Source: an uncultured Bacteroidales bacterium
Lineage (GTDB): Bacteria > Bacteroidota > Bacteroidia > Bacteroidales > Muribaculaceae
DNA: 42,353 nt
Direction: 5' to 3'
Assembly (NCBI GenBank): GCA_900539915.1
Contig: UQDU01000020.1
Span: forward strand, 1 to 42,353
Positions within the stretch are counted from its first letter, which is position 1. Each line of letters starts with the position of its first letter. Below are positions 16,103 to 24,151 of this stretch, piece after piece. The translations under genes were made by a program, and so were the position numbers. The notes under the pieces are model-generated. The model was not told the origin of the DNA, searched no databases, and saw only the letters and a list, made by a program, of their open reading frames with translations.

Positions 16103-16939
16103 ATGCAAAAACACTACATCAACGTCCTGGCTATCGCCGGGAGCGACTCTGGAGCAGGTGCCGGCATACAAGCCGATCTTAAGACCTGTCTCGCCAATTG
16201 CGTATATGCCACTACCGTCATCTCGGCGGTCACAGCCCAAAACACATGTGGAGTAAAGGATTTCTGCCGTATTGAACTGCCTATGATTGAAGCGCAGCTT
16301 GATGCGGTGATTACCGATGTGCGCCCGGATGCAGTCAAGACCGGAATGCTCCCTGATGACGCAAGCATAGCGCTTGTCGGTGAGATACTGCGTAAGTACG
16401 GCATGGAAAATATCGTAGTTGACCCCGTGATGGTGGCTACGTCGGGCGACTCGCTTACATCGGGTGATACAGGTGATGCGCTTATGAATCATCTGTTCCC
16501 TATTGCCACTGTAGTTACTCCCAATATTCCCGAAGCTGAACGTCTGTCAGGACTGTCTATCAGGACTCCGGACGATATACTTGCCGCAGCAGAGCATATC
16601 ATTGCCAAAACAGGCGTAGCCAATATCCTTATTAAAGGCGGCCACACTACGGCTGAAAACGGATTGATTACCGACGTCCTTGTTGGCAGAGACGGCACAG
16701 TGACGCGATATGAACACGAATTGCTGCCAAGTAACAATACCCACGGTACCGGCTGCTCGCTGTCATCGGCCATAGCGGCTAATCTTGCTAAGGGCTATGA
16801 TGTCACTGAAGCGTGCCGACGGGCCATCGATTGGCTGTCGGCGGCTATCAAATCAGGACAGTCGCTTGTGCTCGGCCACGGACATGGTCCTGTCCATCAT
16901 CTGTGGGAACTTAAAGATTTTTGCACTAAAGAAATCTGA
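16103..16939 (+). CDS. thiD: Hydroxymethylpyrimidine/phosphomethylpyrimidine kinase
   Basis: 278 residues, ribokinase-like. Phosphorylates HMP and HMP-P to HMP-PP, the pyrimidine donor for thiamin phosphate. ATG 16103 is chosen because the in-frame ATG 16055 lies inside the riboswitch aptamer. Motifs: IAGSDSGAGAGIQADLKT at the N-terminus, DPVMVATSGDSL near 110, TPNIPEAERL, ILIKGGH, and the anion-hole/catalytic NTHGTGCSLSSAIAA near 212-226. First gene of the riboswitch-led operon; its stop overlaps the thiS ATG by one base (TGATG). Confidence 0.96.
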   Translation: MQKHYINVLAIAGSDSGAGAGIQADLKTCLANCVYATTVISAVTAQNTCGVKDFCRIELPMIEAQLDAVITDVRPDAVKTGMLPDDASIALVGEILRKYGMENIVVDPVMVATSGDSLTSGDTGDALMNHLFPIATVVTPNIPEAERLSGLSIRTPDDILAAAEHIIAKTGVANILIKGGHTTAENGLITDVLVGRDGTVTRYEHELLPSNNTHGTGCSLSSAIAANLAKGYDVTEACRRAIDWLSAAIKSGQSLVLGHGHGPVHHLWELKDFCTKEI

Positions 16940-17145
16940 TGCATATGGAACTGACATTAAACGGAAAAAAGCATACATTGGACGACAATACATCCGTTGC
17001 CCGAATGGTTGCCGACCTCTATGGCACAGACAAAGGGATAGCCGTAGCCGTCAACAACACCCTGATTCCGCGGAGCAACTGGGACAACCATTATCTGGCT
17101 CCCGATGATGAGGTAGTGATAATCAAAGCGGCTTATGGAGGTTGA
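16939..17145 (+). CDS. thiS: Sulfur carrier protein ThiS
   Basis: 68 residues (or 66 from ATG 16945), ubiquitin-like beta-grasp fold. ThiF adenylates the C-terminal Gly-Gly (AAYGG at the end), after which it becomes a thiocarboxylate and delivers sulfur to ThiG for the thiazole ring. Translationally coupled to thiD. ELTLNGKKHTL and the VAVNNTLIPRSNW core are typical of the family. Confidence 0.95.
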   Translation: MHMELTLNGKKHTLDDNTSVARMVADLYGTDKGIAVAVNNTLIPRSNWDNHYLAPDDEVVIIKAAYGG

Positions 17146-17149
17146 TGCC

Positions 17150-18340
17150 ATGTCGTCTGTTTTCTGGAATATCGCCATCACACCTGAAATACCTGTCAAG
17201 GACGAGGCTGCGAAAATCACAAGTCTGCTGACCTATGCCGGGTTTCATCGTGTGCATCTCCGCCATCCGGGTGCCACACCCGAAGAGATAGCGGCCATAC
17301 TATCAGGGGTGCCGTCGTCTCTGCACCACAGGATTTCCCTGCATTCATGCCACGTAGTGCCTGACATGCGACGCTTGGGGCTGCATCTGTCGTCAAAGGA
17401 TACTTTGTCAGATGCTCACTCTGTGGGTGGATTGATTTCAAAGAGCTGCCACTCGATAGAGGAAGTGGAGGCCTCGGGAGCCAAGTACGATTATATGTTC
17501 CTCTCCCCTGTATTTGACTCGCTGTCAAAGGAAGGTTACGCTTCGAAATTCAACCTTGATGCAGCTCTGCGCCAAGCGATAGGCCCCCATCAGGTCATAG
17601 CGCTCGGAGGCGTTACTCCGCAGAACATATACAAAATAAAACGTGCCGGATTTGCCGGAGCTGCCATGCTCGGGGCAATCCTATGGACCAAGGATATGGA
17701 TGAATTCCACCGATATGCCCTTACCGCACACATGGTGCAGTTTATAACCGACGGTACTCCGGAGCAGTGCGTACAGCAGACTCGTGAGGCCATTAAAGGT
17801 GGCATCAGGTGGGTGCAGCTACGCATGAAAGATGCTGCCGCCGAGACCGTGAAATCCACGGCCTTAGAGATTTTGCCTCTGTGCCGCCGCTCGGGGGCCA
17901 TATTCATAGTCAATGACCATCCGCAACTGGCTCTTGAAATCGGTGCCGACGGTGTGCATCTCGGCAAAAACGACATGCCTCCGGCTGAAGCACGCAGATT
18001 GCTCGGCCCGGAGGCCATCATAGGGGCTACAGCCAATAGCCTTGATGACATCAAGAGGGTTTCACGCGAGCCGATTGACTATATCGGTCTCGGACCGCTG
18101 CATTTCACAGGCACAAAGAAAAATCTCGCAGATGTGCTCGGTATCGGCGGCGTGTCGTCTGTCCTGGACTATATGCGGCGCAATGACATCGACATCCCGG
18201 TGGTGGTCATCGGAGGTATCACCGTTGACGACATTCCGGCCGTCATCAAAGCCGGTGCTGACGGCGTGGCTGTCAGCGGTGCGATAGCCCATGCCTCTGA
18301 CATCGCTGAAGCTGCACGCAAATTCACAGATATTATTTAA
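17150..18340 (+). CDS. thiE: TenI-ThiE fusion: tandem thiamin phosphate synthase-like domains
   Basis: 396 residues, about twice a normal ThiE. ATG 17150, four bases after thiS, is chosen over ATG 17135, which overlaps thiS. Residues 1-185 are a TenI-like barrel of the Bacteroidetes type (RVHLRHPG, SCHSIEEVE, YDYMFLSPVFDSLSKEGY, ALGGVTPQNI); it lacks the ND pyrophosphate/metal pair. Residues 195-396 are a complete ThiE: QLRMKD (223-228), IVNDHPQLA with N255-D256, GADGVHLG (265-272), TGTKKN (320-325) and GGI (355-357). The ThiE half couples HMP-PP and thiazole phosphate to thiamin phosphate; TenI proteins aromatise the thiazole tautomer. Many Bacteroidetes carry the two as separate genes, so fusion puts consecutive steps in one chain. 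Confidence 0.9.
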   Translation: MSSVFWNIAITPEIPVKDEAAKITSLLTYAGFHRVHLRHPGATPEEIAAILSGVPSSLHHRISLHSCHVVPDMRRLGLHLSSKDTLSDAHSVGGLISKSCHSIEEVEASGAKYDYMFLSPVFDSLSKEGYASKFNLDAALRQAIGPHQVIALGGVTPQNIYKIKRAGFAGAAMLGAILWTKDMDEFHRYALTAHMVQFITDGTPEQCVQQTREAIKGGIRWVQLRMKDAAAETVKSTALEILPLCRRSGAIFIVNDHPQLALEIGADGVHLGKNDMPPAEARRLLGPEAIIGATANSLDDIKRVSREPIDYIGLGPLHFTGTKKNLADVLGIGGVSSVLDYMRRNDIDIPVVVIGGITVDDIPAVIKAGADGVAVSGAIAHASDIAEAARKFTDII

Positions 18341-18364
18341 TCTCCATCAATATATATTCCCGTC

Positions 18365-19144
18365 ATGGAAAAAGATATACTCAAGATAGGTGACCGAGAG
18401 TTTACATCACGCCTCTTTGTTGGCACAGGAAAATTCTCCTCTCCCGAACTGATGCTGGAATCCATCAAAGCATCTGAGTCGCAGATGATTACTGTGGCCA
18501 TGAAACGCATCAATATGCTCAATGAAGCCACTGATGACATGCTGACGCATATCAACCGCGACCATGTGCAGTTTCTGCCCAACACATCAGGCGTGCGCGA
18601 TGCCAAGGAAGCCGTTTTGGCTGCCCAGATGAGCCGCGAAATCTTCAACACACCCTTTATTAAACTTGAGATACATCCTGACCCACGGTATCTGCTGCCT
18701 GACCCCGTGGAGACGCTCAAGGCCACTGAGCTTCTGGCAAAGGACGGTTTCGTGGTTCTCCCCTACATCCAGGCCGACCCTGTATTGTGTAAACGTCTTG
18801 AGGAGGTCGGTGCTGCTGCAGTGATGCCTCTTGCCGCTCCTATCGGCACAAATAAGGGACTGCGCACACGCGATTTCATAGAAATCATCATAGAGCAAAG
18901 CTGTGTGCCCGTGGTGGTGGATGCCGGACTCGGCGCACCGTCACATGCTGCGGAAGCCATGGAAATGGGAGCTGATGCCGTATTGGTCAACACTGCGATA
19001 GCAGTAGCCGGAAATCCCGTGGCGATGGCTGATGCGTTCCGCATGGCCACAATAGCAGGCCGTGAGGCCTATCTTGCCGGATTGGGCACAGTCTCCTCGT
19101 GCGCCCAGGCTTCCTCTCCGCTCACCTCTTTTCTTAATGACTGA
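18365..19144 (+). CDS. thiG: Thiazole synthase ThiG
   Basis: 259-residue TIM barrel. Builds the thiazole phosphate ring from deoxyxylulose 5-phosphate, ThiS thiocarboxylate and dehydroglycine from ThiH. The lysine in FIKLEIHPD (K99) matches the Schiff-base lysine of the family; VMPLAAPIG near 155 and VVDAGLGAPSHAAEAMEMGADAVLVNTAIA near 185-215 form the phosphate site. Starts 24 bases after thiE and ends 23 before thiC. Confidence 0.97.
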   Translation: MEKDILKIGDREFTSRLFVGTGKFSSPELMLESIKASESQMITVAMKRINMLNEATDDMLTHINRDHVQFLPNTSGVRDAKEAVLAAQMSREIFNTPFIKLEIHPDPRYLLPDPVETLKATELLAKDGFVVLPYIQADPVLCKRLEEVGAAAVMPLAAPIGTNKGLRTRDFIEIIIEQSCVPVVVDAGLGAPSHAAEAMEMGADAVLVNTAIAVAGNPVAMADAFRMATIAGREAYLAGLGTVSSCAQASSPLTSFLND

Positions 19145-19167
19145 TTAAATCCAAGCCCAGAAAACAT

Positions 19168-20883
19168 ATGAAAATTTCCAATATAGACCTCTCATCCTAT
19201 CCTAACTCCGAGAAAATATACGTCAACGGCAAGATACACCCTGACATCAAGGTGGCCATGCGTCAGGTGCACCAGTACCCTACAGTCAAGATTGAGGACG
19301 GCAAGCGCGTGGAGTATCCCAATGACCCTGTCACTGTCTACGATACAAGCGGTCCATATACCGACCCTGCCTATACCGTAGACATCAATCAGGGCTTGCC
19401 GCGTGAACGCACAAAATGGGTGGAGCAGCGCGGTGACACCGAACTGTTGCCGTCGATAACGAGTGAGTACGGACGTCAGCGTCTCGCCGACACATCGCTT
19501 GATGCCATCAGATTCCCTGTGCAGCAGCGTCCGCGCAGAGCCAAGGAGGGCCACCGTGTGACCCAGATGTACTATGCACGCAAGGGTATCATCACACCCG
19601 AGATGGAGTATGCCGCTATTCGCGAGAATCTCAACAATGAGGCGTTAGGAATAGAGTCATACATCACTCCCGAATTTGTCCGTGACGAAATCGCCGCCGG
19701 ACGCGCTGTAATCGCTGCTAACATCAACCACCCCGAAGCCGAGCCTATGATTATCGGCTCGAAGTTCACCGTCAAAATCAACACCAACATCGGCAATTCG
19801 GCTCTGTCGTCAGGCATAGAGGAAGAGGTGGCAAAAGCGGTGTGGAGCTGTTACTGGGGCGGCGACACATTGATGGACCTTTCCACCGGCGACAACATAC
19901 ATGAAACCCGCGAGTGGATCATTCGTAACTGTCCCGTTCCGATGGGTACTGTGCCCATATATCAGGCGTTGGAGAAGGTAAATGGCGATGTAAAGCGTCT
20001 GACATGGGAGATATACCGCGACACGCTTATCGAGCAGTGTGAGCAGGGAGTGGACTATTTCACTATACATGCCGGCGTGCTGCGCGAGCATGCTCCCCTG
20101 GTCAAGCAGCGTCTCACAGGATGCGTGAGCCGTGGCGGTTCCATCATGCTTCAGTGGACGCAGCTCCATGACTCCGAGAGCTTCCTCTATGAGCACTTTG
20201 ACGAAATCTGCGAGATACTCAACAAATATGACGTGGCCATATCTCTCGGCGACGGCATGCGTCCCGGCAGCACGTATGATGCCAACGATCGTGCACAGTT
20301 CCTCGAGTTGGAGATACTCGGTCAGCTTGCCCGGCGCGCCTGGGAACATGACGTACAGGTGATGATAGAAGGCCCCGGCCATGTGCCCATGTACAAGATA
20401 CAGGAAAATATGGACCTTCAGAAGAAACTCTGCCACGATGCACCTTTCTACACCCTCGGTCCGTTGACCACCGACATCGCTCCGGCTTATGACCATATCA
20501 CCTCGGCCATAGGCGCAGCCAATATCGGTGCCATGGGCACCGCCATGCTCTGCTATGTGACTCCCAAGGAGCATCTGTCGCTTCCGACTCTCGACGATGT
20601 GCGCGAAGGTGTCATAGCCTACAAGATTGCTGCGCATGCAGCCGACCTCGCAAAGCGGCTCCCCGGCGCAGAAATCAGGGACAACGCCCTGAGCAAGGCC
20701 AGATTTGAATTCCGCTGGAAGGACCAGTTCAATCTCTCTCTTGACCCGGAGAAAGCGCGTAAATACTATCTTGAGTCACGCAGAAACGCTCCTGATGCCG
20801 ATGACAAGTTCTGCACCATGTGCGGTCCCAACTTCTGCGCCATGCGCATATCGCAGAATGTGGCCGACTCATGCGACAAATAA
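19168..20883 (+). CDS. thiC: Phosphomethylpyrimidine synthase ThiC
   Basis: 571 residues, a radical-SAM enzyme that rearranges aminoimidazole ribotide into HMP phosphate. The unusual C-terminal cluster motif CxxCxxxxC is seen as CTMCGPNFC, followed by AMRISQNV. Other marks: NINHPEAEPMIIG near 190, and EGPGHVPM near 412. Normal length. Makes the pyrimidine half of thiamin de novo, so the cell does not need HMP uptake. Confidence 0.98.
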   Translation: MKISNIDLSSYPNSEKIYVNGKIHPDIKVAMRQVHQYPTVKIEDGKRVEYPNDPVTVYDTSGPYTDPAYTVDINQGLPRERTKWVEQRGDTELLPSITSEYGRQRLADTSLDAIRFPVQQRPRRAKEGHRVTQMYYARKGIITPEMEYAAIRENLNNEALGIESYITPEFVRDEIAAGRAVIAANINHPEAEPMIIGSKFTVKINTNIGNSALSSGIEEEVAKAVWSCYWGGDTLMDLSTGDNIHETREWIIRNCPVPMGTVPIYQALEKVNGDVKRLTWEIYRDTLIEQCEQGVDYFTIHAGVLREHAPLVKQRLTGCVSRGGSIMLQWTQLHDSESFLYEHFDEICEILNKYDVAISLGDGMRPGSTYDANDRAQFLELEILGQLARRAWEHDVQVMIEGPGHVPMYKIQENMDLQKKLCHDAPFYTLGPLTTDIAPAYDHITSAIGAANIGAMGTAMLCYVTPKEHLSLPTLDDVREGVIAYKIAAHAADLAKRLPGAEIRDNALSKARFEFRWKDQFNLSLDPEKARKYYLESRRNAPDADDKFCTMCGPNFCAMRISQNVADSCDK

Positions 20884-20924
20884 GCCCCGCCAGGCTCCAA
20901 CCATAAGAAATCACTAATATACAT

Positions 20925-22073
20925 ATGAGTTCAGAATCTAAGTTCGGACATGGTTTCAGCGATATAGTGCGTCAGTGGGACTGGGACGAGACCGCAGCCA
21001 AGTTTGACACATTTACAGAGCGTGATGTGTTGCGCGTGTTGGCCAAAGCCTCGGGAGGCCGTCAGCTGACGCCGGAGGAATTTATGGTGCTCATCTCCCC
21101 TGCCGCCGACAGCCACTTGGAGGAGATGGCGCGCCTCAGCCGCATGTTCACACGCGAGCGCTTCGGCAAGACCATATCCATGTACATACCTCTCTACGTA
21201 TCCAATGCCTGCACAAACAAGTGTGTCTACTGCGGATTTAACCACGACAATCCGTTTACGCGCACCACTCTCACTATGGAGCAGGTCAAGGCCGAGTGCG
21301 AGGCCATACGCCGCTTGGGCCCGTTTGAGAATCTGCTGATAGTTTCGGGCGAATTTCCGTCGCTCAACGGAGCCGACTACATGGAGGAGGTTTTCAAGAC
21401 CTGCCGCCCCTATTTCCACAATCTGACACTGGAGGCGATGCCTATGAAACAGCGTGACTACGAGAGGCTGATCAATGTAGGGCTCAACGGAGTGGTATGT
21501 TTCCAGGAGACATATAACTATAACCGCTACGGACATTATCATCCCCGGGGCATGAAGTCATTCTATGACTGGAGACTCAACGGATTTGACCGCATGGGGC
21601 GTGCCGGGGTGCATAAGATAGGCATGGGGGTATTGATAGGGCTTGAAGACTGGCGCACCGATGTCACTTTCATGGCCCGGCATCTGCGCTATCTCCAGCA
21701 GCACTACTGGCGCACGCGCTACAGCATCAATTTCCCCCGTATGTGTCCCAGCGAGACCGGCTATCAGCCCAATGTGGTGATGACCGACCGTCAGCTCGCC
21801 CAGCTGACATTCGCGTTCAGGATATTCGACCATGATGCGGATATATCCTATTCGACACGTGAAAAGCCCGAATTCCGCAAGAATATGATGCAGCTCGGAG
21901 TGACCTCCATGAGTGCCGGCTCCCAGACCGAGCCGGGCGGCTACGCATCGTGCCCTGACGCCCTGGAACAGTTTGAGGTCACTGACCACCGCAGCCCCGA
22001 GGCTGTCACACAGTCCATCCGTGAGGGGGGCTACGACGTGGTATGGAAAGACTGGGACCGCATATTTGACTGA
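20925..22073 (+). CDS. thiH: 2-iminoacetate synthase (tyrosine lyase) ThiH
   Basis: 382-residue radical-SAM protein. Cleaves tyrosine to dehydroglycine and p-cresol, supplying the C-N unit for ThiG; oxygen-sensitive and typical of anaerobes, replacing the oxidase ThiO. Cluster motif CTNKCVYC (C96, C100, C103) follows YVSNA. Later GMGVLIGLEDWR and FPRMCPSETGY are conserved. The stop is one base before the thiF ATG. Confidence 0.97.
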   Translation: MSSESKFGHGFSDIVRQWDWDETAAKFDTFTERDVLRVLAKASGGRQLTPEEFMVLISPAADSHLEEMARLSRMFTRERFGKTISMYIPLYVSNACTNKCVYCGFNHDNPFTRTTLTMEQVKAECEAIRRLGPFENLLIVSGEFPSLNGADYMEEVFKTCRPYFHNLTLEAMPMKQRDYERLINVGLNGVVCFQETYNYNRYGHYHPRGMKSFYDWRLNGFDRMGRAGVHKIGMGVLIGLEDWRTDVTFMARHLRYLQQHYWRTRYSINFPRMCPSETGYQPNVVMTDRQLAQLTFAFRIFDHDADISYSTREKPEFRKNMMQLGVTSMSAGSQTEPGGYASCPDALEQFEVTDHRSPEAVTQSIREGGYDVVWKDWDRIFD

Positions 22074-22074
22074 T

Positions 22075-22791
22075 ATGGAGCCGCTGACAGAGAATCAGAA
22101 ACGCCGCTACAGCCGCAATATAATGCTTGACGGCATCGGACCTGACGGACAGAAGCGTCTGCTGGAGTCACATGTGGCTGTGGTGGGCTGCGGTGCATTG
22201 GGTTCCATAGTCTCCATGTATCTGGCCGGCAGCGGTGTCGGGCGGTTGACAGTCGTCGACTTTGACACCATTGACATCAGCAACCTGCAGCGGCAGCTGT
22301 CATTTGCCACGTCGGAGTGCGGACAAAAGAAATCCTCAGCCACCGTAAGGCGGTTGAGGGAGATAAACCCCGACATTGACATCACAGGTATAGACGGACT
22401 GCTGACACGAGGCAATATAGGTGAATCAATCGCAGGTGCCGACATCATCATAGAGGGCAGCGATAATCCGGCCACCAAATACATGGTGACAGACTATGCC
22501 GTGTCGGCCGGCATACCGTATGTCATGGGAGGGGTGGAGAAATGGCGCGGACAGGTGATGTCATGGTCGCCGGGATATAAGAGTTATCGCGACATCTTCC
22601 CCGAAAGTGCAGCCGAGGGCGGATTCACACCCTGCGCTCTCGGCGGCGTACACGGTCCGCTGCCGGGAATAATCGGCGCAACCATGGCTTCCGAAGCAAT
22701 AAAAATAATATGCAGATGCGGCACACCTCTCTATGACCGCATGCTGGTGGTTGACACCGAAGATATGACCACTATGGTCATCAATCTCTGA
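22075..22791 (+). CDS. thiF: ThiF-type adenylyltransferase (ThiS activation)
   Basis: 238 residues from ATG 22075; the frame is open upstream inside thiH but the match to the family starts at MEPLTENQKRRYSRNIML. E1-like enzyme that adenylates the ThiS C-terminus. ATP-binding GCGALGS (38-44), DFDTIDISNLQRQ (62-74), SDNPATKY and GVHGPLPGIIGATMA are present. The two CxxC zinc pairs known from E. coli ThiF/MoeB are absent; Cys187 in FTPCALGG may be the thiol used in sulfur transfer. Last gene of the thi operon. Confidence 0.9.
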   Translation: MEPLTENQKRRYSRNIMLDGIGPDGQKRLLESHVAVVGCGALGSIVSMYLAGSGVGRLTVVDFDTIDISNLQRQLSFATSECGQKKSSATVRRLREINPDIDITGIDGLLTRGNIGESIAGADIIIEGSDNPATKYMVTDYAVSAGIPYVMGGVEKWRGQVMSWSPGYKSYRDIFPESAAEGGFTPCALGGVHGPLPGIIGATMASEAIKIICRCGTPLYDRMLVVDTEDMTTMVINL

Positions 22792-22810
22792 GAGGCCTGT
22801 AGGGGTATGC

Positions 22811-23017
22811 TCAGTTGAGCACTATCCCGTTGAAATCATCGGGAAGTATGGATGTCACGTGGTAGGCGCGTGCAAACTGGCGTATGAACTCCACGGTCAG
22901 CCTTGAAGGCATGACGCGACGCTGCTGTGCATGGTGGTTGCCGCAGGCCATCTGGTTGACCCGGATATGTATGCGTGACGATGTATGTGATAATTTAGGA
23001 GTAGAGGTATCTGCCAT
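22811..23017 (-). CDS. Small hypothetical protein, possibly genuine
   Basis: 68 residues from ATG 23017 (MADTSTPKL); basic, no membrane segment, ending in ARAYHVTSILPDDFNGIVLN. It lies on the opposite strand between thiF and the sigma-factor promoter. The C-terminal FIRQFARAYHV...NGIVLN recalls short conserved Bacteroidales proteins from memory, but I cannot confirm it. A small inverted repeat (TGCTCAGTTGAGCA, 22807-22820) spans its stop. It could be chance. Confidence 0.4.
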   Translation of the reverse strand: MADTSTPKLSHTSSRIHIRVNQMACGNHHAQQRRVMPSRLTVEFIRQFARAYHVTSILPDDFNGIVLN

Positions 23018-23149
23018 AAGCAATGAATGGAAATGTCAGTATGGTATGGTGTTTTATTGCATATTGAGCTGTCTGCATATAAAACGCGATTGAAACCGCA
23101 ATTATTATAAACTTACAGGGTAAAATAGTGTTAATTAATATAGAGGCGT

Positions 23150-23180
23150 TTTGTGCATCAATATGATTTATTTAACTTTG
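23150..23180 (+). promoter_or_regulatory. Consensus Bacteroidetes promoter of the ECF sigma gene
   Basis: TTTG (23150-23153), 19 bases, TAACTTTG (23173-23180): exact match to the -33/-7 consensus. Transcription should begin near 23187, giving an untranslated leader of about 117 bases. Confidence 0.8.
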
Positions 23181-23303
23181 CGGTGTAAAAGCTATATATT
23201 ATAGCTTAATATACCTTAATATCAATCACTCATTAATATCAATCACACATTCACAATTCTGCCTATCGGAACATAATTACTTCAATCACTCAATCTGAAA
23301 GTC

Positions 23304-23894
23304 ATGTTAGAAACTTCACAGATGACCGACAACGGTCTGGTAGAAGCTTATGTCAATGGTAACAATAAAGCGTTTGATGAGCTGCTGAGGCGTCATCAGA
23401 CGAAACTTTTTGCATATATAATGCGCATCGTCAACGATGCCGACATCGCCGACGATATTTTCCAGGAGACGTTTGTCAAGGTCATCACTAACATCCGTCA
23501 GGGCAAGTATGTGGATACCGGCAAATTTTCTGCGTGGCTGATGCGTATAGCCCACAATATAATCATAGACCATTTCCGACAGATCAAGGCTGAGAAAACG
23601 GTGTCGACCGATGATGAGAACTCCCCTATCCTCAATAATGCCGAGCTCGCCGAGGCAAGTATAGAGGAGAGCATGGTCAACACACAGATCCATGATGACA
23701 TACGCCGCATCATCGATGCCCTGCCCGACAACCAGCGCGAGGTGCTGCAGATGCGGTTTTATCAGGGCTTGTCGTTCAAAGAGATTGCCGAAGCCACCGG
23801 GACAGGCATCAACACGGCCCTGGGACGCATGCGTTACGCCATCCTGAATATGAAGCGTCTGGCCGATGCCAACCATATCGAGCTAACCGTGTGA
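23304..23894 (+). CDS. RNA polymerase sigma factor, ECF (sigma-70) family
   Basis: 196 residues. Region 2 (AFDELLRRHQTKLFAYIMRIVNDADIADDIFQETFVKVI, about 23-62) binds core polymerase and the -10 element; region 4 (LPDNQREVLQMRFYQGLSFKEIAEATGTGINTALGRMRYAI, about 142-185) is the -35 helix-turn-helix. No anti-sigma gene or SusCD locus is adjacent, unlike the sugar-utilisation ECF systems of this phylum, so the signal is unknown. It has its own strong promoter and is followed by the greA promoter. Confidence 0.9.
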   Translation: MLETSQMTDNGLVEAYVNGNNKAFDELLRRHQTKLFAYIMRIVNDADIADDIFQETFVKVITNIRQGKYVDTGKFSAWLMRIAHNIIIDHFRQIKAEKTVSTDDENSPILNNAELAEASIEESMVNTQIHDDIRRIIDALPDNQREVLQMRFYQGLSFKEIAEATGTGINTALGRMRYAILNMKRLADANHIELTV

Positions 23895-23937
23895 CCCTCC
23901 GGCGCGAGGCAGACAGGCTGCATTCACCATTGCGTGA

Positions 23938-23969
23938 TTTGGAATATCTGAATTAATTTGCTACCTTTG
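23938..23969 (+). promoter_or_regulatory. Consensus promoter upstream of greA
   Basis: TTTG (23938-23941), 20 bases, TACCTTTG (23962-23969). Predicted start near 23976, about 175 bases before greA, so the leader includes the terminator hairpin at 24028-24073. Confidence 0.78.
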
Positions 23970-23975
23970 TAGACA

Positions 23976-24073
23976 CTAATACACACACTTACATATATCT
24001 CCTCACTTCCGGCCATAGCGCCTAATGTGGATCTCATGCCGCCCCCGGGTGTCATCGAGATTCAAATTTTTTT
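23976..24073 (+). ncRNA. Predicted short terminated leader RNA of greA (GraL-like)
   Basis: The stretch runs from the predicted start of the consensus promoter to the end of an intrinsic terminator, with no ORF. Early termination would release a transcript of about 100 bases; read-through would express greA. E. coli greA has a comparable leader yielding the GraL short transcripts; equivalence here is inference from layout, not from sequence similarity. Confidence 0.5.
24028..24073 (+). terminator. Intrinsic terminator inside the greA leader
   Basis: TGGATCTC (24028-24035) pairs with GAGATTCA (24057-24064), extended by ATG/CAT across a one-base bulge, with a GC-rich loop, followed by AA and seven T residues (24067-24073). 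It is 78 bases before the greA ATG, and no good promoter box lies between. Confidence 0.75.
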
Positions 24074-24151
24074 CGTGCTTCCGGAAAACGCAATTCATTG
24101 ATTATATAACTTAACTATTTAATTATCAATATCTAAAACAATCTTTTAGCC

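Larger units (their letters stand above)
22792..23303. other. 512-base gap between thiF and the ECF sigma gene
   Basis: Holds the possible small minus-strand gene (22811-23017), the AT-rich promoter of the sigma factor (23150-23180) and a long leader. In the leader a 17-base palindrome (AGCTATA, three bases, TATAGCT) at about 23189-23205 and a tandem TTAATATCAATCAC repeat at about 23216-23247 are visible. No other coding signal. Confidence 0.6.
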
